A DNA stretch of 6,386 bases from Methylotenera_A sp046594885 (GCA_046594885.1 JBKJRD010000016.1:1-6386), one strand, 5' to 3'. Counted from the first letter of the stretch, positions 1-6,255 are shown. Numbers and translations are program-made. The notes: generated by a model from the letters alone, not told the origin.

Positions 1-536
1 CTTAAAATCAATCGGTCACCTGCTTTTGCATCTGAATTACGCTTTACATTATTGGGGTGGATTAATCCGATAGCGACAAGCCCATAAATTGGCTCCACTG
101 AATCTATAGTGTGACCCCCTGCAATTGGTATACCCGCTTCAGCACAGATGCTTTCACCACCTTGGATGGTTTTCCCAATAGTATCTACTGACAACTTATC
201 AATCGGCATCGCCAAAAGCGCTAACGCCATAATGGGTGTGCCACCCATTGCATATACATCAGAGATCGCATTAGTTGCTGCAATTCGACCAAAGTCATAA
301 GGATCGTCGACTATAGGCATAAAAAAGTCAGTAGTCGCAATCAGCGCTTGATGTTCATTTAATAGGTAAACAGCTGCATCATCACTCGTCTCAATGCCTA
401 CCATCAGCTCTTTTGGTATGGGCAGCCCGCGTGCAGATTTAAGGATTTCTGCCAAAACGCCAGGCGCTATTTTGCAACCGCAACCACCGCCGTGTGAAAA
501 AGCACTTAATCTGATGGGTGGTTCTGGTGCACTCAT
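1..536 (-). CDS. selD: Selenide, water dikinase (selenophosphate synthetase), N-terminal half, cut by window edge
   Basis: SelD uses ATP to turn selenide into selenophosphate, the selenium donor for selenocysteine-tRNA and for 2-selenouridine in tRNA; it acts in the cytoplasm. The frame opens with ATG at 534-536 and stays open for 178 codons to the left edge, about half of the usual length of about 345 residues. The N-terminal glycine-rich active site is clear: SHGGGCGCKIAP at residues 14-25. It aligns with the E. coli motif SHGAGCGCKISP, so Cys19 (TGC, 480-482) is the likely catalytic residue and Lys22 its partner. Also visible are the DDAAVY segment (about 54-59), TTDFFMPIVDDPYDFGRIAATNAISDVYAMGG-like metal/ATP-binding segments, and the GGHTID loop. 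This is the cysteine form, with no in-frame TGA. The gene lies 56 bp after the porin on the same strand without a strong terminator between, so cotranscription is possible. Its ribosome-binding site is weak. Confidence 0.96.
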   Translation of the reverse strand, partial: MSAPEPPIRLSAFSHGGGCGCKIAPGVLAEILKSARGLPIPKELMVGIETSDDAAVYLLNEHQALIATTDFFMPIVDDPYDFGRIAATNAISDVYAMGGTPIMALALLAMPIDKLSVDTIGKTIQGGESICAEAGIPIAGGHTIDSVEPIYGLVAIGLIHPNNVKRNSDAKAGDRLIL

Positions 537-592
537 GATAAATTTTTTCTGAATAGTTTGATTTTTTGATAAGATTAAAGTGTTAAGTCGAT

Positions 593-2230
593 TTAAAAGT
601 TGACATGAAAGCGAGCTAGCAAGGCTTTTTCGTCTTCACGGTCCTTGATATTGCTGCCTGAACCATTACCAGGGCCAGTGTTGCTATTATTAACTGCAGC
701 GCCACCGTCAAAAGTAGTGTATTCGTAATCAAGCTGAATTTTTGCATTTGAATTTAAATACCAATTGATGCCTGTTGCCCAAGAATGGGCCGATTGTGCA
801 CTCTTAGAACCATCAGCATACGCTTGATTTGTGCTACCAGTTAAATCTGCCCCTGCTTGTGCTGCAAATTGCCCTGCTTGATTTTTAAACGTCGCTCTGT
901 CTAAATTCATTTCGCTGTAACGTGCTACTAATTCCCAAGCACCCCAACCACCCTTGTCTAAATCGAAATCACGTTTCGGCTTAACCCCTTTAAAAGAAGC
1001 TTCTTCACCTGTGATCAAATATGAAGCGGCAACCTGCCATGCATCGTGACTCAATTTTTTATTGGTATTGGCTACAATGCCTGAAGGCGTGGTGCCGCCA
1101 CCGCCAGCAGCCAGTGAACCGCCAGCGGTAGCTAAACTCACCTCTTGCTCTACTTGCGCATATTCGGCGATTAAACCAAATGCACCATAGTAATAATGCG
1201 CTTGTGGCGATATTCTAAATCGTGAGCCATGTGCCACAGTGGCTGGGCCATAGCGAAAAAAGACTTGTTGAGAGTTAGTCAAATAAGCCGGCAAGCCATT
1301 TCTGCTAGCATCTGCATTACTCGTATCAGTGAAGTTAAGGTTTTTTTCACCATCAATATTGGTATAAGTTGCCGCAAGGCCAAATCCTAACCCACTTAAC
1401 ACATGCGTTGTATCTTTAAACGGATTAGCAAAAACACGTGCGGTCACTTCTTTATTGCTATCAAACTCGGCACCTGTGCCACTATTTCCTGCGTCGACAA
1501 CACCATTATTAACGCCGATTGCATAGCTCAATTTTTCTTTGTAAAAATCGCCAAATAGCGATATACCAATATCTCGATTCGGTAATATTGCATTGGTTAC
1601 ATAACTACGCTCAACGAATTTAATATCGCTTCCCGTTTGTAAGCGCTCTAACCCTACAAAAGGTTTGTATTTACCTATTCTTATTTTAAAAGCAGGGTCA
1701 AATCTTGCATCCACATACGCATCAAAAATTTGCACAACACCATTGGCAAAATCTGGTGAAAATCGAAAATCATAGCGGCCAAATAAAGTGCCTTCAATAA
1801 TCGGGCGTGCCCTACGCACCAACGCCGTATCATTCGCATCATGAAAGCCCGTTGCGTCTAAATTTCCTGCGCGATTATTGCTGCGCAAACGTACGTCATT
1901 GGCACCGCTGGAAAATGATCGATAGTCGCTTTGCAAAAGACCACGGAATTTAATGACATTTTTACCATCTGCAGATTCTATTGCAAAACCTTTATCACTG
2001 GCTTTCAGCACGGGCGTTTCTTTTTTCTTAAGCTCACTCGCTTGCTCTTTAATTTCACTTTTGCGTTCTAACATTTTCATTTTTTGACTTAACTCTTGCA
2101 CCATTGCACGTAACTCTTCAAGCTCATCCGAATCATTTGCAAGCACAATGTGACTATTCGCAGTCAATCCAATGACAATTAAACTCAATAGCGTTTGTTT
2201 TAATGTATGTTGCCTATTATGAATTTCCAT
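593..2230 (-). CDS. OprO/OprP-type outer-membrane porin (phosphate-selective porin family)
   Basis: The product is predicted to be an outer-membrane beta-barrel channel for small, probably anionic, solutes. From the chosen start it has 545 residues. Residues 1-31 form a Sec signal peptide ending VLA, with the mature protein starting NDSDE. Residues about 34-70 are a charged, heptad-like coiled-coil segment (ELEELRAMVQEL and following), common in this family and thought to mediate trimer or envelope contacts. From about residue 85 the barrel shows family hallmarks: VRRARPIIEGTLFGRYDFRF, the FDAYVDARF strand and RIGKYKPFVGLE. The chain ends in FHVNF with the C-terminal Phe expected for BAM-dependent insertion. 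The ATG at 2230 was chosen because GGGGGAAAG lies just upstream and a signal peptide follows. The frame stays open to 2380, but that extension would bury the signal peptide. It is divergent from the molybdoenzyme pair and upstream of selD. The true solute cannot be read from the sequence; family members also carry pyrophosphate and other anions. Confidence 0.9.
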   Translation of the reverse strand: MEIHNRQHTLKQTLLSLIVIGLTANSHIVLANDSDELEELRAMVQELSQKMKMLERKSEIKEQASELKKKETPVLKASDKGFAIESADGKNVIKFRGLLQSDYRSFSSGANDVRLRSNNRAGNLDATGFHDANDTALVRRARPIIEGTLFGRYDFRFSPDFANGVVQIFDAYVDARFDPAFKIRIGKYKPFVGLERLQTGSDIKFVERSYVTNAILPNRDIGISLFGDFYKEKLSYAIGVNNGVVDAGNSGTGAEFDSNKEVTARVFANPFKDTTHVLSGLGFGLAATYTNIDGEKNLNFTDTSNADASRNGLPAYLTNSQQVFFRYGPATVAHGSRFRISPQAHYYYGAFGLIAEYAQVEQEVSLATAGGSLAAGGGGTTPSGIVANTNKKLSHDAWQVAASYLITGEEASFKGVKPKRDFDLDKGGWGAWELVARYSEMNLDRATFKNQAGQFAAQAGADLTGSTNQAYADGSKSAQSAHSWATGINWYLNSNAKIQLDYEYTTFDGGAAVNNSNTGPGNGSGSNIKDREDEKALLARFHVNF

Positions 2231-2278
2231 CACTTTCCCCCTAAACCACCCTGAATTCCTCATGAATTTAACCTTGTT

Positions 2279-2294
2279 TGCTATGTTGATAGCA
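2279..2294. repeat. 16-bp inverted repeat in the porin leader
   Basis: TGCTAT-GTTG-ATAGCA is a perfect dyad with 6-bp arms and a 4-nt centre. It sits in the divergent region, about 50 bp upstream of the porin start and downstream of the predicted porin -10. It could be a repressor operator, or a small hairpin in the porin 5' leader. No known regulator consensus was recognised. Confidence 0.45.
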
Positions 2295-2324
2295 CATAAT
2301 AATTTATGCGTTAATATATTGTGC

Positions 2325-2330
2325 ATTAAA
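2325..2330 (-). promoter_or_regulatory. Predicted -10 of the porin promoter
   Basis: Read on the minus strand this is TTTAAT, five of six bases of TATAAT, 16 bp from the TTTACA hexamer. It would start transcription near 2318 and give a leader of about 88 nt before the porin ATG. That leader contains the 16-bp inverted repeat at 2279-2294. Confidence 0.4.
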
Positions 2331-2346
2331 CAAAAATGTATCACAA

Positions 2347-2352
2347 TGTAAA
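2347..2352 (-). promoter_or_regulatory. Predicted -35 of the porin promoter
   Basis: Read on the minus strand this is TTTACA, five of six bases of the TTGACA consensus. It is followed after 16 bp by TTTAAT (2325-2330). It would drive the porin and possibly selD. It is a prediction from sequence only. Confidence 0.4.
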
Positions 2353-2356
2353 TAGC

Positions 2357-2380
2357 TTGTAACCAATTATAATGGGTCAC
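2357..2380 (+). promoter_or_regulatory. Promoter -10 with flanking imperfect dyad, upstream of the ferredoxin subunit
   Basis: TATAAT at 2368-2373 is a perfect -10 hexamer but has no good -35 at 17 bp (AATGTA). It is bracketed by GTAACC (2359-2364) and GGTCAC (2375-2380), which are inverted copies matching at five of six positions with a 10-bp centre. A weak -35 with a dyad straddling the -10 suggests a regulated promoter. Transcription would begin near 2380, only a few bases before the ATG at 2385. Confidence 0.4.
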
Positions 2381-2384
2381 GAAT

Positions 2385-3056
2385 ATGAAACCAAATCAAA
2401 AATGGGCTATGGCGTTAGATTTAGAGCGTTGTACAGGTTGCCACTCTTGTTCTGTCGCTTGCAAGGTGGAACATGATATCCCGTTAGGCCATTTTCGCAC
2501 CAAAGTTTATTATCATGATTCTGGTCAATATCCCAATTTAAAACGAGATTTCTTACCGACAATGTGCGTGCAATGTGAAGATGCGCCGTGCATAACGGCG
2601 TGTCCTACACAATCTATTTCATTAGGTAGCGATGGCATTGTAAAAATTAATATTGAAACCTGTAATGGCAATGGCCAATGTGAGTCTGCCTGCCCTTACG
2701 GTGCAATTTTTGTCGACCCAACCACCAGTGTGGCAGATAAATGTGATTATTGCGAAAATCGTTTGTCGTATGGTATGCAACCGGCTTGTGTTGAAGCATG
2801 CCCTGTAGATGTGATTAAGTTTGGAGATCTTAACGACTTTAAAAGTACAGTTTCTCAGTTTTTGCAGCAACATCCCAAAACACTTAAAACCTTAAAACCC
2901 GAAAAACAGACCAAACCACAAATACTCTATCGCGGATTAGCAAAAGATATTGAGAAAAAAATCACTGAATATCAAAACCATGACCCCTTCAGTTACGAAG
3001 TGGATACTTGGGCTGGTTTAGATTCCAATGTTAAACCTAGTCTAAAAAGGGGTTAA
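2385..3056 (+). CDS. Four-cluster ferredoxin-type electron-transfer subunit (B subunit) of a molybdopterin oxidoreductase
   Basis: This 223-residue protein is the electron-transfer subunit partnering the catalytic protein that starts 4 bp after its stop. Four cysteine groups match the DmsB/PsrB/ArrB/NarH layout: C16-C19-C22-C26; C61-C64-C69-C73; C93-(N96)-C99-C103; C120-C123-C135-C139. The third group reads CNGNGQCESACP. The second of its four usual cysteines is Asn96 (AAT, 2670-2672), the same place where NarH has Trp beside a [3Fe-4S] cluster. A 3Fe cluster is therefore inferred here, with [4Fe-4S] in the other three. The tail (about 150-223) is Lys-rich and has no membrane helix. There is no signal peptide, so export would be as a passenger with the Tat-bearing A subunit. 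The start is set by the N-terminus fitting the family (WAMALDLERCTGC). Only a weak GGG precedes the ATG, and the predicted -10 is very close, giving a near-leaderless message. Confidence 0.93.
   Translation: MKPNQKWAMALDLERCTGCHSCSVACKVEHDIPLGHFRTKVYYHDSGQYPNLKRDFLPTMCVQCEDAPCITACPTQSISLGSDGIVKINIETCNGNGQCESACPYGAIFVDPTTSVADKCDYCENRLSYGMQPACVEACPVDVIKFGDLNDFKSTVSQFLQQHPKTLKTLKPEKQTKPQILYRGLAKDIEKKITEYQNHDPFSYEVDTWAGLDSNVKPSLKRG
3048..3052 (+). promoter_or_regulatory. Ribosome-binding site of the molybdoenzyme gene
   Basis: AGGGG lies inside the last codons of the ferredoxin gene, 8 nt before the ATG at 3061. This fixes the A-subunit start and fits translational coupling across the 4-bp gap. 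Confidence 0.65.
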
Positions 3057-3060
3057 ATAA

Positions 3061-5643
3061 ATGCAACGCCGTACATTTATCAAAACAGGTATTGCATCCC
3101 TTGCTTCACTCGCGTTAGGCGAAACTATTTTATTAAGCCCTGGTGAGATTCTGGCTGATACCATGACACCGCTAAATCCTACTCAAATGGCAGCGAGATT
3201 AAGGCGTGTTAAAAAACCTAACGATTACAGTAAGGTCAAAAAAGTACCTGGGGTTTGTCTGAATTGTTCCACCACCTGCGGTATTATTGGTTACGTCATC
3301 GATAATAAAGTCGTCAAGATTAGCGGTAATCCTGAAGATCCAAATTCTTTAGGGAAGGTATGTGCGAAAGGTGAATCGACCCCAACGATTAATGTTTATC
3401 CTGAACGTTTACTCTATCCCATGAAGCGAGTCGGTAAGCGCGGTGAAGGTTTATGGAAGCGCATCAGCTGGGATGAGGCTTACACCGAAATTTCCAGTAA
3501 CATTAATCAATGTATAGATGATGGTGTGCCAGAGCAGGTGGCTTTTCATCAAGGTCGCAGCCGAGTTGCAGATGAAACCAGCCGTTTTATGAATGCAATT
3601 GGTTCGCCCACAATTTTAAACCATCGTTCAATTTGTTCTTCGGCCAAACGTGCGGCTAATTATGTGAGTATTGGCGAAACAGATTGGGAAACGGTAGATG
3701 CAGAAAACTGTTTTTATTTCCTTAATTTTGGTGCGAACATATACGAGGCGCATCAAGGAGGCTTGCCATTACTGACTCGTGTGGTAAAAGCGCGTTATGA
3801 TTATGGTGCAAAATTAGTCTCATTTGATGTTAGATTGTCAAACACGGCTGGTCGAAGTGATGAGTGGTTTGCGCCTTTTCCTGGAACAGACGGCGCAATT
3901 GCGCTTGCTATGGGCAATGCAATTATCGCCGCAGGTAAACATAATGCTGATTTTATTAATACTTGGACCAACAGTAGTGTAGCTAAACTCACTGCATTTT
4001 ATGCGCCGTACACCCCTGCTTGGGCAGAGGAAATTTCGGGTATGAAGAAACAAGATATTGAGCGCATAGCATTAGAGTTTGCAACACAAGCGCCACGTGC
4101 AGCAGCATTTACTAATCGCGGTGCTGGTGCACATTACAACGGTTTTCATACCGAGCGAGCTGTGGTGTTACTTAATGCGGTGATTGGTAGTGTGGGTGAG
4201 CCTGGTGGATATTGTTATGGCGAAGCAGAAAAAATAGATCCAAAAGTTTATCCACCTCCATCACCTGTACCGCCAGCCGTCAAAATCAGAACAGATTTAG
4301 AAGATCCGCCAGAATGGCCGCTAGCCAATAAATGGCAAAAAATGCGTGTTGGACAAATTGTTTATCCGTATATCCAACAAGGTAGAGCCAAAATAAAAGT
4401 ATATTTTACTTACACACTGGGTGCGCCAACTACTTGGCCAGAAGGACGATCCAATGCGGTTGATGTATTAAAAAATGAAAAACTGATCCCTCTGCATATT
4501 TGTTCCGATGTGGTTTATTCTGAAATAGCGCATTACGCGGATATTATTTTGCCCGATGCGACTTATATTGAACGCTGGGGTTTGGATACCCGTAATAACC
4601 ACGCACTAAAACCTTTTGTCACCATGCGTCAGCCCATGACTAAACCGCCAGGCGAATGTGTCAGCATGGTCGATAGTCTATTTGAGATTGGTCGTCGACT
4701 CAGACCTGATTCGGCTAAATATTTTCAATTTGGTGATCACGAAGCCTATGTAAAAAGCCAATGTGCAAACTTACCCAAAGGCGATTGTACAAGTGGCTTT
4801 GAATTCATGAAAAAGCATGGCGTTTATATGGATAGAGAAGCGCCGCCATTATATAAAATATATGCACAAAAACTCAGTGAAGCTAAACTTAAAGATACCA
4901 CAATTAATGAAAAAACCAATCTCATCATTAAAAAAACCGATAAAGGTGATAAAGCCATCGGCGTTTTGATTAATGGTGTAGCGTATAGGGGCTTTGCTAC
5001 GCCAAGTCGAAAATTTGAAGTGTGTGTTAAAGATGTGATTGAAGCTGGCATTAAAACTGGTTTTGAAGATGATGGTATGCCACGTTATGTGCCAATACCA
5101 TCACACCAAAATCTAACAGAAGATAAACTGATTTTATCTACGTTTAAGTGGAATGTGCATACACAAGCGCGTACGGCTCCGCAAAAGTACTTATCTGAGA
5201 TTGTGCATGATAATCCTATGTGGATTAACACGTTAACAGCAAAAAAATATGGTATTCAAAATGGTGACACCGTTGAAATTACTACCTATCGCCCAACGGG
5301 TCATACCTTTATGCCAACTGGCGAAATATTAGGCAGTGCAAAGATAAAAGCTTTTGTCACTGAAGGAATTCATCCCCGTGTGGTCTCTGTGAGTAACAGT
5401 GTTGGGCATTTGTTTGGCGGGCGTGCAGCAAACGGACAAGCACAAGCTCGTGAGAGTTTGCCCGCTTATGGAAACCCTGACGATGATGCTTTTGAGCATG
5501 ATTTATGGTGGTCAAAAAAACTAGGTGGTCGCGGCAATGGCACAAATATTAATGCTATTTTACCAATCAATCCGTCACCACTCGTAGGAATGCAAGGCTG
5601 GTTTGATACCGTATGCACTATTCGTAAAATACAAAGTGCATAA
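3061..5643 (+). CDS. Periplasmic molybdopterin oxidoreductase, catalytic A subunit (PsrA/PhsA/ArrA/SrrA-like), substrate unknown
   Basis: This 860-residue catalytic subunit belongs to the DMSO reductase superfamily, whose members bind a bis-MGD molybdenum (or tungsten) cofactor. Residues 1-32 are a Tat signal (RRTFIK, hydrophobic stretch, then ILA before Asp33), so it should fold with cofactor in the cytoplasm and act in the periplasm. The N-terminal cluster site is C66-x2-C69-x3-C73-x27-C101, followed by AKG. The likely metal ligand is Cys192 (TGT, 3634-3636) in HRSICSSAKR, so this is a Cys-type enzyme, unlike the Asp-ligated Nar/Ser/Ddh group. PGTDGAIALAMGN (274-286) and TPSRKFEV (647-654) are typical of the PhsA/PsrA branch, and a molybdopterin-dinucleotide-binding domain fills the C-terminus. 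Polysulfide, thiosulfate, arsenate/arsenite and selenite enzymes share this layout, so the substrate is not decided. The B subunit is encoded just upstream; no membrane anchor gene is present in the window. It is not a selenoprotein. Confidence 0.93.
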   Translation: MQRRTFIKTGIASLASLALGETILLSPGEILADTMTPLNPTQMAARLRRVKKPNDYSKVKKVPGVCLNCSTTCGIIGYVIDNKVVKISGNPEDPNSLGKVCAKGESTPTINVYPERLLYPMKRVGKRGEGLWKRISWDEAYTEISSNINQCIDDGVPEQVAFHQGRSRVADETSRFMNAIGSPTILNHRSICSSAKRAANYVSIGETDWETVDAENCFYFLNFGANIYEAHQGGLPLLTRVVKARYDYGAKLVSFDVRLSNTAGRSDEWFAPFPGTDGAIALAMGNAIIAAGKHNADFINTWTNSSVAKLTAFYAPYTPAWAEEISGMKKQDIERIALEFATQAPRAAAFTNRGAGAHYNGFHTERAVVLLNAVIGSVGEPGGYCYGEAEKIDPKVYPPPSPVPPAVKIRTDLEDPPEWPLANKWQKMRVGQIVYPYIQQGRAKIKVYFTYTLGAPTTWPEGRSNAVDVLKNEKLIPLHICSDVVYSEIAHYADIILPDATYIERWGLDTRNNHALKPFVTMRQPMTKPPGECVSMVDSLFEIGRRLRPDSAKYFQFGDHEAYVKSQCANLPKGDCTSGFEFMKKHGVYMDREAPPLYKIYAQKLSEAKLKDTTINEKTNLIIKKTDKGDKAIGVLINGVAYRGFATPSRKFEVCVKDVIEAGIKTGFEDDGMPRYVPIPSHQNLTEDKLILSTFKWNVHTQARTAPQKYLSEIVHDNPMWINTLTAKKYGIQNGDTVEITTYRPTGHTFMPTGEILGSAKIKAFVTEGIHPRVVSVSNSVGHLFGGRAANGQAQARESLPAYGNPDDDAFEHDLWWSKKLGGRGNGTNINAILPINPSPLVGMQGWFDTVCTIRKIQSA

Positions 5644-5644
5644 T

Positions 5645-5678
5645 AGTCTTAACACCTTAAAAGACTTAACTTTATTTT
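5645..5678 (+). terminator. Probable hairpin terminator between convergent genes
   Basis: AGTCTTAA (5645-5652) can pair with TTAA-AA-GACT (5657-5666) around a CACC loop, leaving a 2-nt AA bulge. It is followed by CTTTATTTT (5670-5678). It begins right after the molybdoenzyme stop and overlaps the 3' end of the converging cytochrome gene. The stem is short and AT-rich and the T tract is interrupted, so it may be a weak terminator. Confidence 0.45.
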
Positions 5679-6160
5679 GACTCGACTTTTTTAATGGGCT
5701 TATTGGTATTTTCTTGCCATTCTTGATAGTCAGGTGACCAAGTACTTTTAATATATGAAAGCGAAGCTACGATTTCTTGATCAGATAGTATGTTGCCAAA
5801 TACTGGCATATTATTTTGGTAACCAATCGGTTTGTCTACACCTGCAATGATGCCTTCTTTTAAAACATGAATAAGATAACTATCTGGATGATGCCATGTA
5901 TGGCCTGATTCGTCATGCGGAGGTGCTGGTAAGCGACCATCTGGCCCCAACTGTTTCCAGTTTGGTTGACCTTCAAGTTTTGCACCATGGCAAACTGCGC
6001 AATTTTGGTCATATACTTTTTTACCTAAACTAACAAGCTCAGGATTGTTAGCATCCAAGCGATTGTATATTGGCTGCTTTGACGTACATGCTATCGAAAG
6101 AAACAGCACGCCAACGATGAGAATGGCATTTGGAGAAAAGTTACTTGGTAAGATATACAT
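5672..6160 (-). CDS. Lipid-anchored class I cytochrome c
   Basis: This 162-residue protein is predicted to carry one covalently bound haem c and to work as a periplasmic electron carrier held to a membrane by lipid. Residues 1-24 are a lipoprotein signal ending LSIA before Cys25. Ser at -3 of the lipobox is less usual but tolerated. The haem site is CAVCH at 54-58 (DNA 5987-6001) and the likely distal ligand is Met118 in NNMPVFG. The segment between them has a distinctive DGRLPAPPHDESGHTWHHP signature (74-92) shared by a group of small proteobacterial cytochromes c. The C-terminal helix (SDQEIVASLSYIKSTW) is normal for the fold. The gene converges on the molybdoenzyme pair with 28 bp between stops. 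It could exchange electrons with that anchorless enzyme, but opposite orientation means this is only suggested. The ATG at 6160 is the only suitable start, and it lacks a clear Shine-Dalgarno sequence. Confidence 0.9.
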   Translation of the reverse strand: MYILPSNFSPNAILIVGVLFLSIACTSKQPIYNRLDANNPELVSLGKKVYDQNCAVCHGAKLEGQPNWKQLGPDGRLPAPPHDESGHTWHHPDSYLIHVLKEGIIAGVDKPIGYQNNMPVFGNILSDQEIVASLSYIKSTWSPDYQEWQENTNKPIKKVESK

Positions 6161-6190
6161 AGATAGATATAAAATGTGAGAGTAGTTAAA

Positions 6191-6196
6191 ATTGTA
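6191..6196 (-). promoter_or_regulatory. Predicted -10 of the cytochrome c gene
   Basis: On the minus strand this reads TACAAT, five of six bases of the consensus, and would give a leader of about 24 nt. There is no good -35. The position is instead occupied by the tandem repeat at 6213-6234, and the -10 itself overlaps the palindrome at 6193-6208. This pattern suggests an activator-dependent promoter. Confidence 0.3.
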
Positions 6197-6208
6197 ACCA
6201 AAGTTACA
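6193..6208. repeat. 16-bp palindrome, operator-like
   Basis: TGTAAC-CAAA-GTTACA is a perfect inverted repeat with 6-bp arms and a 4-nt centre. It overlaps the predicted cytochrome -10. Its left part, TTGTAACCAA (6192-6201), recurs exactly at 2357-2366 in the molybdoenzyme/porin promoter region, so one regulator may bind both places. Confidence 0.5.
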
Positions 6209-6212
6209 CAGT

Positions 6213-6234
6213 TTATGGACAAATTATGGACAAA
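6213..6234. repeat. Perfect 11-bp tandem direct repeat
   Basis: TTATGGACAAA occurs twice with no gap. A period of 11 bp is about one helical turn and is the arrangement bound by OmpR/PhoB-type response regulators. On the minus strand each unit reads TTTGTCCATAA, which shares TGTC with the Pho-box half-site CTGTCAT but is not a convincing match. It lies upstream of the cytochrome -10, where an activator would bind, and about 20 bp upstream of the plus-strand -35. Confidence 0.6.
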
Positions 6235-6255
6235 TAATTGATAATATTTTGTTAA

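Noticed and set aside
537..592. Terminator between the porin and selD
   Set aside because: The gap is T- and A-rich but shows no stable GC-containing hairpin before a T tract on the minus strand.
2319..2346. TTGTG...CACAA arms resembling a CRP/FNR-family site
   Set aside because: The arms are 18 nt apart, not the 6 nt of a CRP site, and no TTGAT-N4-ATCAA FNR pattern was found in either divergent region.
2231..2380. 50-codon N-terminal extension of the porin frame
   Set aside because: It would place the clear Sec signal peptide internally and run through the divergent promoter region. The ATG at 2230 has a purine-rich ribosome-binding site and starts the signal peptide.
2622..2873. Minus-strand open frame of 83 codons inside the ferredoxin gene
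   Set aside because: It is antisense to a strongly supported cysteine-motif protein, shows no recognisable domain and has no promoter or ribosome-binding site.
3634..3636. Possible selenocysteine at the molybdenum ligand, prompted by nearby selD
   Set aside because: The ligand codon is TGT (Cys), and no in-frame TGA occurs within any gene of the window, so none of these proteins is a selenoprotein.
3801..4053. Two overlapping minus-strand open frames inside the molybdoenzyme gene
   Set aside because: Both are shadows of a well-supported coding sequence and have no family features; their hydrophobic look comes from the complementary codons.
4824..5051. Minus-strand open frame of 75 codons inside the molybdoenzyme gene
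   Set aside because: Antisense to conserved sequence including the TPSRKFEV motif, with no independent evidence of coding.
5357..5545. Minus-strand open frame of 62 codons near the end of the molybdoenzyme gene
   Set aside because: Antisense shadow, rich in His and Arg, with no ribosome-binding site or domain.
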